A DNA stretch of 64,000 bases from Mytilisepta virgata (taxonomy: Eukaryota > Mollusca > Bivalvia > Mytilida > Mytilidae). The stretch is taken from assembly GCA_028015205.1 (NCBI GenBank), contig CM051514.1, forward strand, positions 620,001-684,000. The letters run 5' to 3'. Positions within the stretch are counted from its first letter, which is position 1. The number at the start of each line of letters is the position of its first letter. The notes under the pieces were generated by a model. That model saw nothing but the letters and a program-made list of their open reading frames with translations. It searched no databases and was not told the DNA's origin. Below, one piece after another: positions 1 to 11,922 of the stretch. A program made the position numbers and the translations under genes.

Positions 1-822
1 GACAAAATTAAATGAAACACCTTGATAGGTGACTATATTGAGGGTGGATTAAAAATGGTTCATTTAATGTCCTTCATAGCTTATTTAAAGATTTTTTGAT
101 AACCCAATGGAGGGGTTGGCAACAAATTCTAACTGTCATTCTAAAACCAATTGGTGGCGAGAGAGTATTTAGTCTTCAGAAAGAAAAATTAAAAGAAATT
201 GGAACATCTTTTGGAAAAATGTTTTTATGTGCTACTACATTGATAAGCCCATGACAAAAAATTGTTCAAAAGAGGTTCTATCATTAGGTATCCTTAATTT
301 TGTACCATTAAAGGAATTTTCATACTATATTCAATGGGAACAACAAAATATTAAATATTGAGTAGATCTTGTTGATTTAGAACAAAAAAACTTCTATCCA
401 TTTAATATTTTAAAAAATAGACTTTTAACAAATAATTTTCTAAGATATTACAGTTTACTGTGTAGAGTGCCACATTATTTCAGAAATTATTTTTGAAGTC
501 CATCATCCAGGCAGAAAATATTAAATTTATTTATAAAAACCTTGTAGAAAGATTGGTTTATGCACCTTCTGTAAAATATGTCAACTGGGAAAATGATCTG
601 AATTACAATATTGACAACTGGAGAGAACTATTTATTATATTGAGAAAGTCTTGTAAACATTCAGTTTTGGTCAACTTTCAATACAAGCTATTACACAGAA
701 TTATCCCAACTAACACCTTTTTATATAAAATAAACTTGAAAGATACCGAATACTGTACCTTCTGTCATTCTATAGATGAAACCATCCAACATTTGTTGTT
801 TGATTGTAATGTTGCTTATCAT
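1..822 (+). pseudogene. LINE reverse transcriptase C-terminal relic, 5' part
   Basis: Broken translation of the C-terminal half of a non-LTR retrotransposon ORF2. Near position 30-110 one frame reads IGDYIEGGLKMVHLMSF, the GGLKM motif found just after the RT core. At 200-260 WNIFWKNVF appears. From 493 to 822 there is an uninterrupted frame with LHRIIPTN and then CTFC..DETIQHLLFDC, the Cys/His zinc-binding (zf-RVT) block. Several frameshifts and stops separate the pieces. The copy starts before the window and is cut at 823 by a TGTC-family element, resuming near 1929. The style of the domain suggests the L1/Tx1 group; the clade is a guess. Confidence 0.75.
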
Positions 823-1928
823 TGTGTCGCCTGCGGAACGCATGGTCGACACTATCTGTCATCTTGCGTCGTCCTGCGTCTTGCGTCTTGCATCTTGCGT
901 CGTCACACTTTTCTTCTATCCTCAACTACTCCTAAACCGCTCAAAGGATTTTGATGAAACTTTCTCTGTGCATTAACCTTAATGCACAGGTGTGCATATA
1001 TATTTCATTTTTAGAAAATTTTAATTTTTTCTCTGTAAAAAATGACATTTTTGAAAAAAGGGGGGGAAGCAAAACTTCTATCCTCAACTACTCCATAACC
1101 ACTCAAAGGAATTAGATGAAACTTTCACTGTGAATTAATCTTAATGCACAGGTGTGCATATATATTTCATTTTTATAAAATTTTTAATTTTTTTTTGTAA
1201 AAAATGACATTTTTGCAAAAAAAGGGAGGGGGGGGGGGGGGCAAAACTTCTATCCTGAACTACTCCATAACCGCTCAGAGGAATTTGATTAAACTTTCTC
1301 TGTGCACTACCCTTAATGCACAGGTGTGAATATTTATTCCATTTTTAGAAAAATTTATTTTTTTTGGGTAAAAAGTGACATTTTTTGAACAAAAAAGAGG
1401 GGGGGGGTCAAAATTGCTATCCTCAACTACCCCATAACCGCTCAAAGGAATTTGATGAAACTTTCTGTGCATTAACCTTAATGCACAGATGTGCATATAT
1501 ATTTCATTTTTAGAAAATTTTAATTTTTTTTTTGTAAGAATTGACATTTTTGAAAAAAAGGGGGGGGGGGGGGTTTCAAAACTTCTATCCTCAACTACTC
1601 CATAACCACTCAAAGCAATTTGATGAAACTTTCTCTGTGCATTAACCTTAATGCAAAGGTGTGCATATATATTTCATTTTTAGAAAATTGAAAATTTTTT
1701 TTTAATAAAAATGACATTTTTGAAAAAAAAAGGGGGGGTTCAAAACTTCTATCCTCAACTACTCCATAACCACTCAACATGCTGAAACCTTTTGATGAAA
1801 CTTTCTCTGCGCATTAACCTTAATGCAAAAGTGGGCATATATATTTCATTTTTAGAACATTTTAATATCTTTTTGTAAAAATTGACGTCCGCAGGCGACA
1901 CATGTCTTCCTTGGAAGACTCACACATT
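823..1928 (+). mobile_element. TGTC-family hairpin element (Helentron/HINE-like), copy 1
   Basis: The 5' terminus TGTGTCGCCTGCGGA (823-837) has a perfect 15-bp inverted match at 1888-1902, which is subterminal. It is followed by a 3' hairpin TCTTCC-TT-GGAAGA (1905-1918) and a short tail. Between them lie six copies of a 162-172 bp unit, with landmarks TATCCTSAACTAC at 917, 1079, 1251, 1418, 1586 and 1750. Each unit holds T, A and G homopolymers. There is no coding capacity. It interrupts a LINE frame and no clear target duplication is seen. The asymmetric inverted repeats plus 3' hairpin resemble non-autonomous Helentron-type elements; the class assignment is inference. Confidence 0.7.
917..1885 (+). 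repeat. Core tandem repeat of the TGTC element (6 units, 162-172 bp)
   Basis: Six head-to-tail units, each starting near TATCCTSAACTACTC, passing through TTTGATGAAACTTTCTCTG and TTAATGCACAGGTGTGCATA and ending in A-run then G-run. Unit length varies mostly through the homopolymers, which are also where sequencing or assembly error is likely. Confidence 0.85.
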
Positions 1929-2205
1929 TTTTTTGGAAAGTTTTTGCAGTTTACATAAAACACTTCTATTTAAATTTTGATCTTAACAGAATTGAGATTA
2001 CTTGGTTCAAGAAATTATTCTGTATTTTTAAATTTTTTGGTTTTAACTGCCAAATATTACCTTTATAAATGTAAGTTGAAAGATAAGTTACCACAAATAG
2101 AAGAATTTAAGGCTAAGCTGGTTTACTATAGAAATATTGAAGAATATATAGCTATAAAAGATTATGAACCCTCTTTACTCATATATTTCCATAGTATTTA
2201 AATAT
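1929..2205 (+). pseudogene. LINE C-terminal relic, 3' part
   Basis: Resumes the LINE interrupted at 823. The first frame reads FWKVFAVYIKHFYLNFDLN; after a frameshift near 1990 the frame 1977-2201 carries LNFLVLTAKYYLYKCKLK and later YIAIKDYEP, the usual C-terminal tail after a zf-RVT domain. It ends at a TAA near 2201. Clearly non-functional. Confidence 0.65.
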
Positions 2206-2813
2206 TTAGTGTATGTACCTAATGTTTATAATGTTTTTGCTTGCTGAAACTTAAACATGATATAAAATATACAAGTGACATGAGAAATCTGACCCTAGAA
2301 ACTAGTTTTATTGAACAAAAATAATGAAAAATAATAATCAAAAGCATCCTTTTCGAAAAAATTGGTTTTTAAAATCTTTCCGAGCCGAAAGTTATCGGTC
2401 AGAGTTTTTTTTTTTGATCAATGAACAAGAACAAAATTTGCAGTTTTTGTTCGTTCACATCTTTCTTTTTAATGACAGTTTTGAACACCTCGTATATAAA
2501 TAACCCAGCAAAGGAGAGACATTGGATAAATTGACATTTTTTTGTGCAGGCTGACACAGTTTTAGTGCAATTAACGTTAGTTGTTTGCAGATGGTATTAT
2601 TGTAAATCCAGGTACAAGCGTTTTAATCCAGGAGCAATAATTATGTTCAATCTTAAAGATATTTTGTTTTGATTACAAAAAAATTAATAACAGATACCCA
2701 GACGTCTTAATTCAAAAATGTGGGAAAGGAAATTTGTCAGAAATGATTAGTAACTATGAATAATTACCGTAATATGGGTCAATTATGAATTTCTCGAAAT
2801 CACGGCCAGTTTT
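2206..2813. other. No gene seen; unassigned AT-rich DNA
   Basis: Probably the 3' UTR of the LINE followed by unplaced sequence. A small exon-like stretch bounded by TTTGCAG and GTACAAG (about 2593-2615) encodes nothing recognisable. Confidence 0.5.
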
Positions 2814-3651
2814 TAGCTCACCTGACCCAAAGGGTCATGTGAGGTATTGTCATCACTCTGCGTCCGTTCTTATCGTTGTAGTTGTTGTCGTTTTCGTCTG
2901 TAAACTTTTCACATTTTAATCTTCTTCTCTGAAACCACTTTTGGAACAAAACTTAGCAGGAATGTTCATTGGGTGGTACTTTACAAAGTTTGAGTTTTTG
3001 GTGCTGATCGGAAATTCACTGAAATTTTCAAAATCTTCTTCTGAGAAACCGCTTGGCAGATTGAATTGTGATATTGTGGGAATGTTCCTTAGATGGTCCT
3101 CTACTAATTTTGAGTTTTTGAGTAGAACATAGTTTAACACAGAACCCTATGGGAAATACATACAAACAGCTTCTTCTCAGAAACAGACTTACACATTTAA
3201 ACAAAATCATGCATGAATGATACTAGGGTGGTCCTCTACCAATTTTAAGTTTTTGGTGCTTATCAGATTCAACATGGTTCCCAGGGCCAATAATGCGTTC
3301 TGATCAGCTGAAATTTTAAAAATCTTCTCGGAAACCGCTTGGTAGATTGAATTGTGATATTGTAGGAATGTTCCTTAGATGGTCTACAAATTTTGAGTTT
3401 TTGATGCTAATCTGAAATCCAAGATGGCCACCACTCTGAAACATATTTTTACATATAACCTCATGGGAAGTACATCCAAACCTCTTCTCAGAAACTGTTT
3501 CACACATTTAAACCAAATCAGGCACAAATGATACAAGGGTGGTCCTCTCCTGATTTAGAGTTTTTGGTGGCAATCTGAAATCCAAGATGGCCACCACCAC
3601 AGAACATATTTTAACATAGAGCCATATGGGAAATACATACAAACATATTTT
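2814..3651 (+). mobile_element. AGCT-family element, 3' truncated
   Basis: 5' hairpin at 2815-2846 (AGCTCACCTGACCC, AAA, GGGTCATGTGAGG), then CATCACTCTGCGTCC and tandem body units with AAATCCAAGATGGCCACC and CTTCTTCTCAGAAAC. No 3' hairpin precedes the next element at 3652. Confidence 0.7.
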
Positions 3652-4880
3652 TAGGACACCTTACCCAAAGGGTCAAGTGAGCTATTCTCATCATTTGGTG
3701 TCCGTCGTCCATTTTTAACTTTTACAAAAATCTTCTCCTCTAAAACTACTGGGCCAAACTGAACCAAACTTGGCTACAAGCATCATTAGGGTATGTAGTT
3801 TAAAAAATATGTCCGATGACCTCGCCTGCGAACCAACATGGCTAAAAATAGAACATACGGGTAAACTGCAGTTTTTGTCTTATATCTCAAAAACTAAAGC
3901 AATTAGAGCAAAACTGGCTAGGGTATAAATGTTCATCAGGTCAAGATCTACCTGTCATGAAATTTTCAGATGAATCGGTCAACCCTTAGTTGGGTTATTG
4001 CCCCTGAATTGTTAATTTTAAGGAAATTTTGCAGTTTTAGGTTAACTTGAATATTATTATAGATAAAGACAAATTGTAAACAGCAAAAATGTTCAACAAA
4101 GTAAGATCTACAAGTAAGTCAACATGACCAACATCATTGATTGACCCCTTATAGGAGTTTTTGCCCTTTAAAGACAGCATCCGGCATAAACTTTACTTTA
4201 AAGATCATTTCCTCTGAAACCAGTGGGCCAATTGGGACCAAACTTTAGTGGAATGGTCCTTGGGTGGTCCCTGTCCAAAAATATGTCTGGTATTCTCGAC
4301 TTCCAACCAACATGGCTGCTGTTACTAAAAATAGAAAAATGGGGGATGAATTTAAAAAATCTTCTTCTATGAAACTACAAGGCCAATTGGAACCAAACTT
4401 GGCAGTAATGGTCCTTAGGAAGTTCTCTTTCAGAAGTATGTCCGCTGACCTGGACTGTTAACCAAGATGGCCGCCACAGCCGAACTTAGTTTAACATAGG
4501 GTCCTTTGACCAATTGGAACCAGATTTGGCATCAATGGTCCTTAGAGGATCCTCTTTCAGAATTTTTTCCGATGACCCGGACTGACAACCAATATTGCCA
4601 CCACAACCAAACTTAGTTTAACATAGGTCCCTATGGGATAATTCATTGAAAAATCTTCTTGTCTGAAACCACTTGACAGATTGGAACCAGACTTGGCAGC
4701 AGAAATGTGTCTGATTTTGTGGACTGTGAACCAAGATGGCCACCACAGCTGAACTTAGTTTAACATAGAACGCCATAGAAAAACCAGCCAAAGTGACTGC
4801 AACACTTAAATTTTTAGCCCTGCTCAAGGTCAAAAGTTAAATTCAGGTGAGCGATACAGTCTCTTGAGAGCCTCTAGTTT
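3652..4880 (+). mobile_element. AGCT-family element
   Basis: Decayed 5' hairpin (AGGACACCTTACCC / GGGTCAAGTGAGCT) at 3653-3683, a GTC-rich stretch, body units of about 150-170 bp with AACCAAGATGGCCGCCAC and TTAGTTTAACATAGG, then the 3' terminus CAGGTGAGCGATACAG plus hairpin and CTCTAGTTT at 4844-4880. Confidence 0.8.
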
Positions 4881-4950
4881 CACATCTGAGTGATTTTTTG
4901 TATGACCACTGCACTATATAAGCCCTCGCAGACCCTGACTAGTCTCTTTT

Positions 4951-7477
4951 TAGCTCACCTGACCCAAAGGGTCAAGTGAGCTTTTCTCATCACTTGGCGT
5001 CCGTCGTCCGTCGTCCGTCGTCGTCCGTCGTCCGGCGTCGTCGTTAACATTTTACATTTTGAACTTCTTCTAGAGAACCACTGAATGGAATGAAACCAAA
5101 CATGGCATGAATGTTCCTTATGAGGTGCTGACCAAGTGTTACTTTGTAGCCGATCCATCATCCAAGATGGCCGCCAGCGGGGAACTTAGTTTAACATAGG
5201 ACCCTATGGGAAATGCATACAAATGACTTCTTTTAGAGAACAACTGAATGGAATGAAACTAAATCTGGCATGAATGTTCCTTATGAGGTGCTGACCAAGT
5301 GTTGTTACTTTGTAGCCGATCCATCATCCAAGATGGCCGCCAGAGGGGGACTTAGTTTAACATAGGACCCTATGGGAAATGCATACAAATGACTTCTTTT
5401 AGAGAACCGTTGAATGGAATGAAACCAAACATGGCATGAATGTTCCTTATGAGGTGCTGACCAAGTGTTGTTACTTTGTAGCCGATCCATAATCCAAGAT
5501 GGCCGCCAGCGGGGGACTTAGTTTAACAGAACCCTATGGGAAATGCATACAAATGACTTTTTTAGAGAACCACTGAATGGAATGAAACTAAATCTGGCAT
5601 GAATGTTCCTTATGAGGTGCTGACCAAGTGTTGTTACTTTGTAGCCGATCCATCATCCAAGATGGCCGCCAGCGGGGAACTTAGTTTAACATAGGACCCT
5701 ATGGGAAATGCATACAAATGACTTCTTTTAGAGAACCACTGAATGGAATGAAACTAAATATGGCATGAATGTTCCTTATGAGGTGCTGACCAAGTGTTGT
5801 TACTTTGTAGCCGATCCATCATCCAAGATGGCCGCCAGAGGGGAACTTAGTTTAACATAGGACCCTATGGGAAATGCATACAAATGACTTCTTTTAGAGA
5901 ACCGTTGAATGGAATGAAACCAAACATGGCATGAATGTTCCTTATGAGGTGCTGACCAAGTGTTGTTACTTTGTAGCCGATCCATAATCCAAGATGGCCG
6001 CCAGCGGGGGACTTAGTTTAACATAGGACCCTATGGGAAATGCATACAAATGACTTCTTTTAGAGAACCGTTGAATGGAATGAAACCAAACATGGCATGA
6101 ATGTTCCTTATGAGGTGCTGACCAAGTGTTGTTACTTTGTAGCCGATCCATAATCCAAGATGGCCGCCAGCGGGGAACTTAGTTTAACATAGAACCCTAT
6201 GGGAAATGCATACAAATGACTTCTTTTAGTGACCCACTTAATGGAATGAAACCAAACATGGCATGAATATTCCTTATGAAGTGCTGACCAAGTGTTGTTA
6301 CTTTGTAGCTGATCCATCATCCAAGATGGCCGCCAGCGGGGAACTTAGTTTAACATAGGACCCTATGGGAAATGCATACAAATGACTTCTTTTAGAGAAC
6401 CACTGAATGGAATGAAACTAAATCTGGCATGAATGTTCCTTATGAGTTGCTGACCAAGTGTTGTTACTTTGTAGCCGATCCATCGTCCAAGATGGCCGCC
6501 AGAGGGGGACTTAGTTTAACATAGGACCCTATGGGAAATGCATACAAATGACTTCTTTTAGAGAACCGTTGAATAGAATGAAACCAAACATGGCATGAAT
6601 GTTCCTTATGAGGTGCTGACCAAGTGTTGTTACTTTGTAGCCGATCCATAATCCAAGATGGCCGCCAGCGGGAGACTAAGTTTAACATAGGACCCTATGG
6701 GAAATGCATACAAATGACTTCTTTTAGAGAACCACTGAATGGAATGTAACAAAACATAGCATGAATGTTCCTTATGAGGTGCTGACCAAGTGTTGTTACT
6801 TTGTAGCCGATCCATAATCCAAGATGGCCGCCAGCGGGGGACTTAGTTTAACATAGAACCCTATGGGAAATGCATACAAATGACTTCTTCTAGTGACCCA
6901 CTTAATGGAATGAAACCAAACATGGCATGAATATTCCTTATGAAGTGCTGACCAAGTGTTGTTACTTTGTAGCTGATCCATCATCCAAGATGGCCGCCAG
7001 CGGGGAACTTAGTTTAACATAGGACCCTATGGGAAATGCATACAAATGACTTCTTTTAGAGAACCACTGAACGGAATGAAACTAAATCTGGCATGAATGT
7101 TCCTTATGAGGTGCTGACCAAGCGTTGTTACTTTGTAGCCGATCCATCATCCAAGATTGCCGCCAGCGGGGGACTAAGTTTAACATTGGACCCTATGGGA
7201 AATGCATACAAATGATTTCTTTTAGAGAACCACTGAATGGAATGTAACAAAACATAGCATGAATGTTCCTTATGAGGTGCTGACCAAGTGTTGTTACTTT
7301 GTTGCCGATCCATCATCCAAGATGTTTAGAAGTCTATCAGAAAATTGTAAAAAAAATTCTGAATGGTCACAACTTGACCACATATTCAAAAATAATAATG
7401 ATAAGATGTCTTCAGTAGCTATTGTAATCACATTAGATACAGGTGAGCGACACAGGCTCTTGAGAGCCTCTAGTTTA
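4951..7477 (+). mobile_element. AGCT-family element with long 166-bp array
   Basis: Complete element: 5' hairpin at 4952-4983 with GACCC/GGGTC inner stem, GTCCGTCGTC microsatellite at about 4998-5042, about 14 copies of a 166-bp unit, and the 3' end AGGTGAGCGACACAGGCTC / GAGCCTCTAGTTT at 7441-7477. Non-coding; no TSD evident. Confidence 0.85.
5050..7330 (+). repeat. 166-bp tandem array, about 14 units
   Basis: The landmark TCCAAGATGG recurs at 5161, 5327, 5493, 5656, 5822, 5988, 6154, 6320, 6486, 6652, 6818, 6984, 7150 and 7316, giving a constant 166-bp period except one 163-bp step. Two subtypes alternate in blocks (AATCTGGCATG versus AACATGGCATG; GCGGGGAAC versus GAGGGGGAC), which suggests multi-unit duplications. 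As 166 is not a multiple of 3, the short minus-strand frames of about 61 codons shift each unit and are not protein repeats. Confidence 0.95.
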
Positions 7478-7889
7478 AAAAACCAAGCCGTCATGGGCAT
7501 TTATTGGTCTGAAAACACCTTTTTGGGACGGTCATATTATTGATTATATAATTTGGGAGGGTACATATTAACCCTTGAAGCCCTTAGGCTTCTTCATATA
7601 ATGAACCTTATCCTCCACATCACTGATGATGCTTGGATAAGGTAACATTATATATATCATAATCCTAGGCTTGCTCAGGTTAATAAGTGAACTCTTTGTA
7701 GCTCCAATAAATGCAACTTCCAAATGAAATGATAAGAAATAAATGGAAATTAATAAAGAGTTGATCTCATGTACATTACCACTAAAAAACTTGAACAGAG
7801 ATATAAAGAAAGAAATTCAGCAAATTATAAGTATCTAACACAAACTGAGAATCAATCAAAACATTATGACTCAAGTCTTATTCTGTTTT
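7478..7889. other. No gene seen; contains an 18-bp inverted repeat
   Basis: Unique-looking AT-rich DNA. An inverted repeat with arms near 7596-7613 (ATAATGAACCTTATCC) and 7635-7653 (GGATAAGGTAACATTAT) spans a 21-base loop. No coding frame recognised. Confidence 0.5.
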
Positions 7890-10566
7890 TAGCTCACCTG
7901 GCCAAAGACATGTGAGCTATTGCCATCACTTGGCGTCCGTCGTCGTCGTTAACAATTATACAAAACTCTTCTCCTCTGAAACTACTTGACTAATTAGAAC
8001 CAAACTTGGTATGAATGTTCCTTGGGGTTCCCTGCATAGAACTGATGTGGGGATTTTTGATTCGTCGAAAAATATGGCCACTGTTACTAAAAATAGAACA
8101 TAGGGGTAAATTGCTGTTTTTTGCTAATAACTCAAAAACCGTTACAGATATCGAAATTTGCATAAATCATCCCGGTCCATGAAACAAAATGGCCGTCATG
8201 AGCATTTACATGTTCTGATTGGTCGAAATTTAAAACTTCTCCTCTGAAACCGTAAAGCCAAATTAACTGATTTTTTGTTATGGAGCATCTATGGAAGGTC
8301 CTTTACAAAATTTGCATAAATCTTCTTGGTCCGTGAAACAAAATGGCTGCCATGAGCATTTACATGTTCTGATTGGTCGAAATTTAAAACTTCTTCTCCT
8401 CTGAAACCGTAAAGCCAAATAAAGTAATTTTTGGTATGGAGCATCGATGAAAGGTCCTTTACAAAATTTGCATAAATCTTCCCGGTCCGTGAAACAAAAT
8501 GGCCGTCATGAGCATTTACATGTTCTGATTGGTCGAAATTTAAAACTTGTTCTCTGAAACTGTAAAGCCAAATGAACTGATTTTTAGCTCATCTGACCCA
8601 AAGGGTCAAGTGAGCTATTCTCATCACTTGGCGTCTGTCGTCCATCGTCGTCCGTTGTCCGTCGTCGTTTGTCGTCCGTCTTCTGTCGTCCGTCGTCCTT
8701 CGTCCGTTATCTTTTACAAAAATCTCCTCTGAAACTACTGGGCCAAATTGAACCAAACTTGGCCACAAGCATCATTAGGGTATCTAGTTAAATCATTGTG
8801 TCCGATGACCCCGCCTGCCAACCAACATGGCCGACATGGTTAAAAATAGAACATAGGGGTAAACTGCAGTTTTTGACTTATATCTCAAAAACTAAAGCAA
8901 TTAGAGCAAAACTGATATGGGGTAAAAATGTTCATCAGGTCAAGATCTACCTGAATTGTTAATTTTAAGGAAATTTTGCAGTTTTAGGTTATTATCTTGA
9001 ATATTATTATAGATAAAGACAAATTGTAAACAGCAAAAATGTTCAACAAAGTAAGATCTACAAATAAGTCAACATGACCAAAACTATTGATTGACCCCTT
9101 ATAGGAGTTTTTGCCCTTTAAAGACGGCATCCAGCGTAAAATTTCCTTTAAAGATCTTTTCCTCTCGAACCACTGAGACCAAACTTTGGTGAATTGGTCC
9201 TTGGCTGGCCCCCTTCCAAAAGTATGTCTGGCATCCCCGACTTCCAACCGACATGGCTGCTGTTACTAAAAATGGAAAAAAGGGGGGTGAATTTAAAAAA
9301 TCTTCTTATATGAAACTACAAGGCCAGTTGGAACCAAAGTTGGCAGTAATGGTTCTTTGGAGGTTCTCTTTCAGAAATATGTCCAATGACCTAGACTGTT
9401 AACCAAGATGGCTGCCACAGCCAAACTTAACTTAACATAGGGCCCTTTGGGAAAATTCATTGAAAAATCTTCTGATCTTAAACAACTTGAACAATTGGAA
9501 CCAGACTTGGCAGCAATGGTCCTTAGATGGTCCTCTTACAGAGGTGTGTCCAATGACCTGGACTGTCAATTAAGATGGCCACCACAACTGAACTTAGTTT
9601 AACATAGGGCCCTATAGGAAAATTCATTGAAAAATCTTCTTGTCTGAAACCAGTTGACATATTGGAGCAGGACTTGGCAGCATAGGTCCTTTTTCAGAAA
9701 TGAGTCTGATTTGGTGGACTGTGAACCAAGATGGCCGCCACAGCAGAACTTAGTTTAACACAGGACCCTATCGGAAATTCACTCAAAAATCTTCTCATCT
9801 GAAACCACTAAGCCAATTAGAATTAGACTTGGTAACAATGGTCCCTAGATGGTCCTCTTTCAGAATTTTTTGCGATGACCCAGACTGTCAACTATCATGG
9901 CCGCCACACCCGAACTTAGTTTAACATAGGGCCCTTGGAAAAATTCATTGAAAAATCTTCTTGTCTGAAACCACTTGATATATTGGTGCCAGACTTGGCA
10001 GCATTGGTCCTTAGGAGGTCCTCTTTCAGAAATGTGTCCAATCACCCGGTTTGTCAACAAGATGGCTGCCACACCGAACTTTGTTAAATATTGGACCCTG
10101 TAGGAAAATTCATTTAAAATTCTTCTTGTCTGAAACCGCTTAGCCAGTTGGAACAAGACTTAGCAGAAATGGTCCTTAGATGGTTCTCTTTTAGAAATGT
10201 ATCCGTTACCAAGATGACTGCCACAGCTGAAATTAGTTTAACATAGAATCCTATAGAAAACTAGCCAAATTGACTGCTCAAGGTGAAAAGTTAAATATAG
10301 GTGAGCGATACAGGCTCTTGAGAGCCTCTACTTGGTATGGAGCATCTATGGAAGGTCCTTTACCAAGTTTGCATAACTCATCCCAGTCCGTGAAGCAAAA
10401 TGGCCGCCATGAGCATTTACTGTTCTGATTGGTCGAAATTTAAAACTTCTTCTCCTCTGAAACCGTAAAGCTAGAAGGTCCTTTACAAAATTTGCATAAT
10501 TCATCCCTGTCCGTGAAACTAAATGGCCAGGTGAGCGATACAGGCTCAGCCCACTGAGCCTCCTGT
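7890..10566 (+). mobile_element. AGCT-family element, outer copy of a nested pair
   Basis: 5' hairpin begins at 7891 (AGCTCACCTGGCC, slightly decayed). Units carry CTTCTCCTCTGAAACCGTAAAG and TGGCCGTCATGAGCATTTAC. Interrupted from 8585 to 10332 by another AGCT element and resumes at GGTATGGAGCATC. The 3' terminus at 10526-10566 has a different but perfectly paired hairpin: AGGCTCAG, CCCA, CTGAGCCT. Confidence 0.8.
8585..10332 (+). mobile_element. AGCT-family element, nested inner copy
   Basis: 5' hairpin at 8586-8616 (GACCC/GGGTC stem), GTC-rich microsatellite to about 8707, body units, and the 3' end GGTGAGCGATACAGGCTC / GAGCCTCTACTT at 10300-10332. It splits a repeat unit of the outer element. 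Unsplit units nearby (about 8265 and 8425) give the empty site, showing insertion in a T run without target duplication. Confidence 0.85.
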
Positions 10567-11610
10567 TTTCATTTGCTTCAGAGTAATTGGACAGATTATA
10601 ACAGATGTTGGCAACAGTCTCATATGGAATGACATATGCAAATGATCCACCTTTATTAGGTCAAAGGTCAAATGTCATGGTCACTTTGAAATTTTATGTT
10701 TCTTTAACAGCCTTGTGAATACTAAAGAGCTTACATTTTCAAATGGGCTAATAGATGCCAGGTGAGCACTTCAGGCTAAGGTGATCCTCCAGATTTATTT
10801 GAAAATTACTGGAAAAATTGACTGGACTTAAAAACATTTCAAGACATTAGTGGTGTTCTTGTGATCTAGGTCGACTGTACCAATAATTCTTTCTTTCAAG
10901 GCATTTATTATAAAGAATTCTTAAATAGACCTAATTTGGTGGTATCCTTCAGTAACTTTATTGATTAGCAAACACTTTATGTATGTTAAAAGTCGACATT
11001 CAGTCTCGTTAGTAACAAACAAATCATTTCCGACAATATTAACTACAGGTTGTTCTGATTAGCTCAAACAAATCCATTGAAAACTGCAACTTTTGGTATG
11101 CAAGAAATCTATTTTTGGTCAATAACTATCTTCATTAGATGTAAGAAAATTTTATGCCAAAAGTCAATAGAATTATTTTGTCAATAAATTAAAGTAATTG
11201 AGGCATGACTTAGATAAATTTGACATTTCTTGATTGAATTGGTTAGATTTAAGATGGAAAATCCATCAGCTGATTTTAAATTGGTAATGAATTCAAATGA
11301 AGAAAGAAGCTTTTCATTTCAAGTTAAGCTTAGACATAAAGATATATATCAATAAAATATCTATATTTACCATGGAACAGCCCCCAAAATGTTGAAAATC
11401 TGCTAAAAACTGTGTTATGATAATACATGTATATTCTTCTTTTTTTTTCCAAAAAAGATGTAGTCAGATTAATCCTTTTATATTGCTAGTAAATATTATT
11501 TATGTATACCCCTATTCAAAAAATGTAAATTAATCAAGTGTATAAAATCAATTGGAAATAACATTACATCAGATCATCAAATAAGGTTGAGAAACTAAAA
11601 TCTTTAAATA
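10567..11610. other. No gene seen; unique AT-rich DNA with a decayed AGCT 3' end
   Basis: A degenerate 3' terminus (CCAGGTGAGCACTTCAGGC) lies at about 10759-10793. The rest shows no recognisable gene; TA at 11609-11610 is the left target duplication of the Tc1 element. Confidence 0.5.
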
Positions 11611-11635
11611 TACTGAACCGCAAAAGAAACGTCGC
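11611..11635 (+). repeat. Tc1 left terminal inverted repeat
   Basis: Matches the right end over 25 bases with one difference at the outermost base (T instead of C). Confidence 0.95.
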
Positions 11636-11867
11636 TTTTTCAAAATGTTAGCAAAATTCAAAATAAATATTAATTAATGATTTTTATATAATCAGTATTA
11701 CGATTACATCACCAGGTAAGATTAAATTACCTGTGAATTAAATTTTCGGTTGAATAATTTTCAGTTGATATCGTAGAGCGACCGTACCTAAAACCGCTCG
11801 TGGGACACACTTGGCGGTAATTTTTCTTATATCTTAAATGTTCGTGAAATTCATGCTCCTTTATGGG

Positions 11868-11876
11868 TATAAAAGG
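11868..11876 (+). promoter_or_regulatory. TATA box of the transposase gene
   Basis: TATAAAAGG, 47 bases upstream of the ATG at 11923. It overlaps an upstream in-frame ATG (11863), so that ATG would lie at or before the transcription start and is unlikely to be used. Confidence 0.7.
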
Positions 11877-11922
11877 CCGGAGAAAATTAAAGAGTGTTAG
11901 TATCAGTGTTGACACAGAAGCT

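Noticed and set aside
2587..2615. Exon-like segment between TTTGCAG and GTACAAG
   Set aside because: Too short, not matching ACLY N-terminal sequence, and no flanking partner exon.
5305..7316. Series of minus-strand frames of about 61 codons that look like a protein repeat
   Set aside because: They are the 166-bp DNA repeat read in rotating frames; each ends after one unit and the unit length is not a multiple of three.
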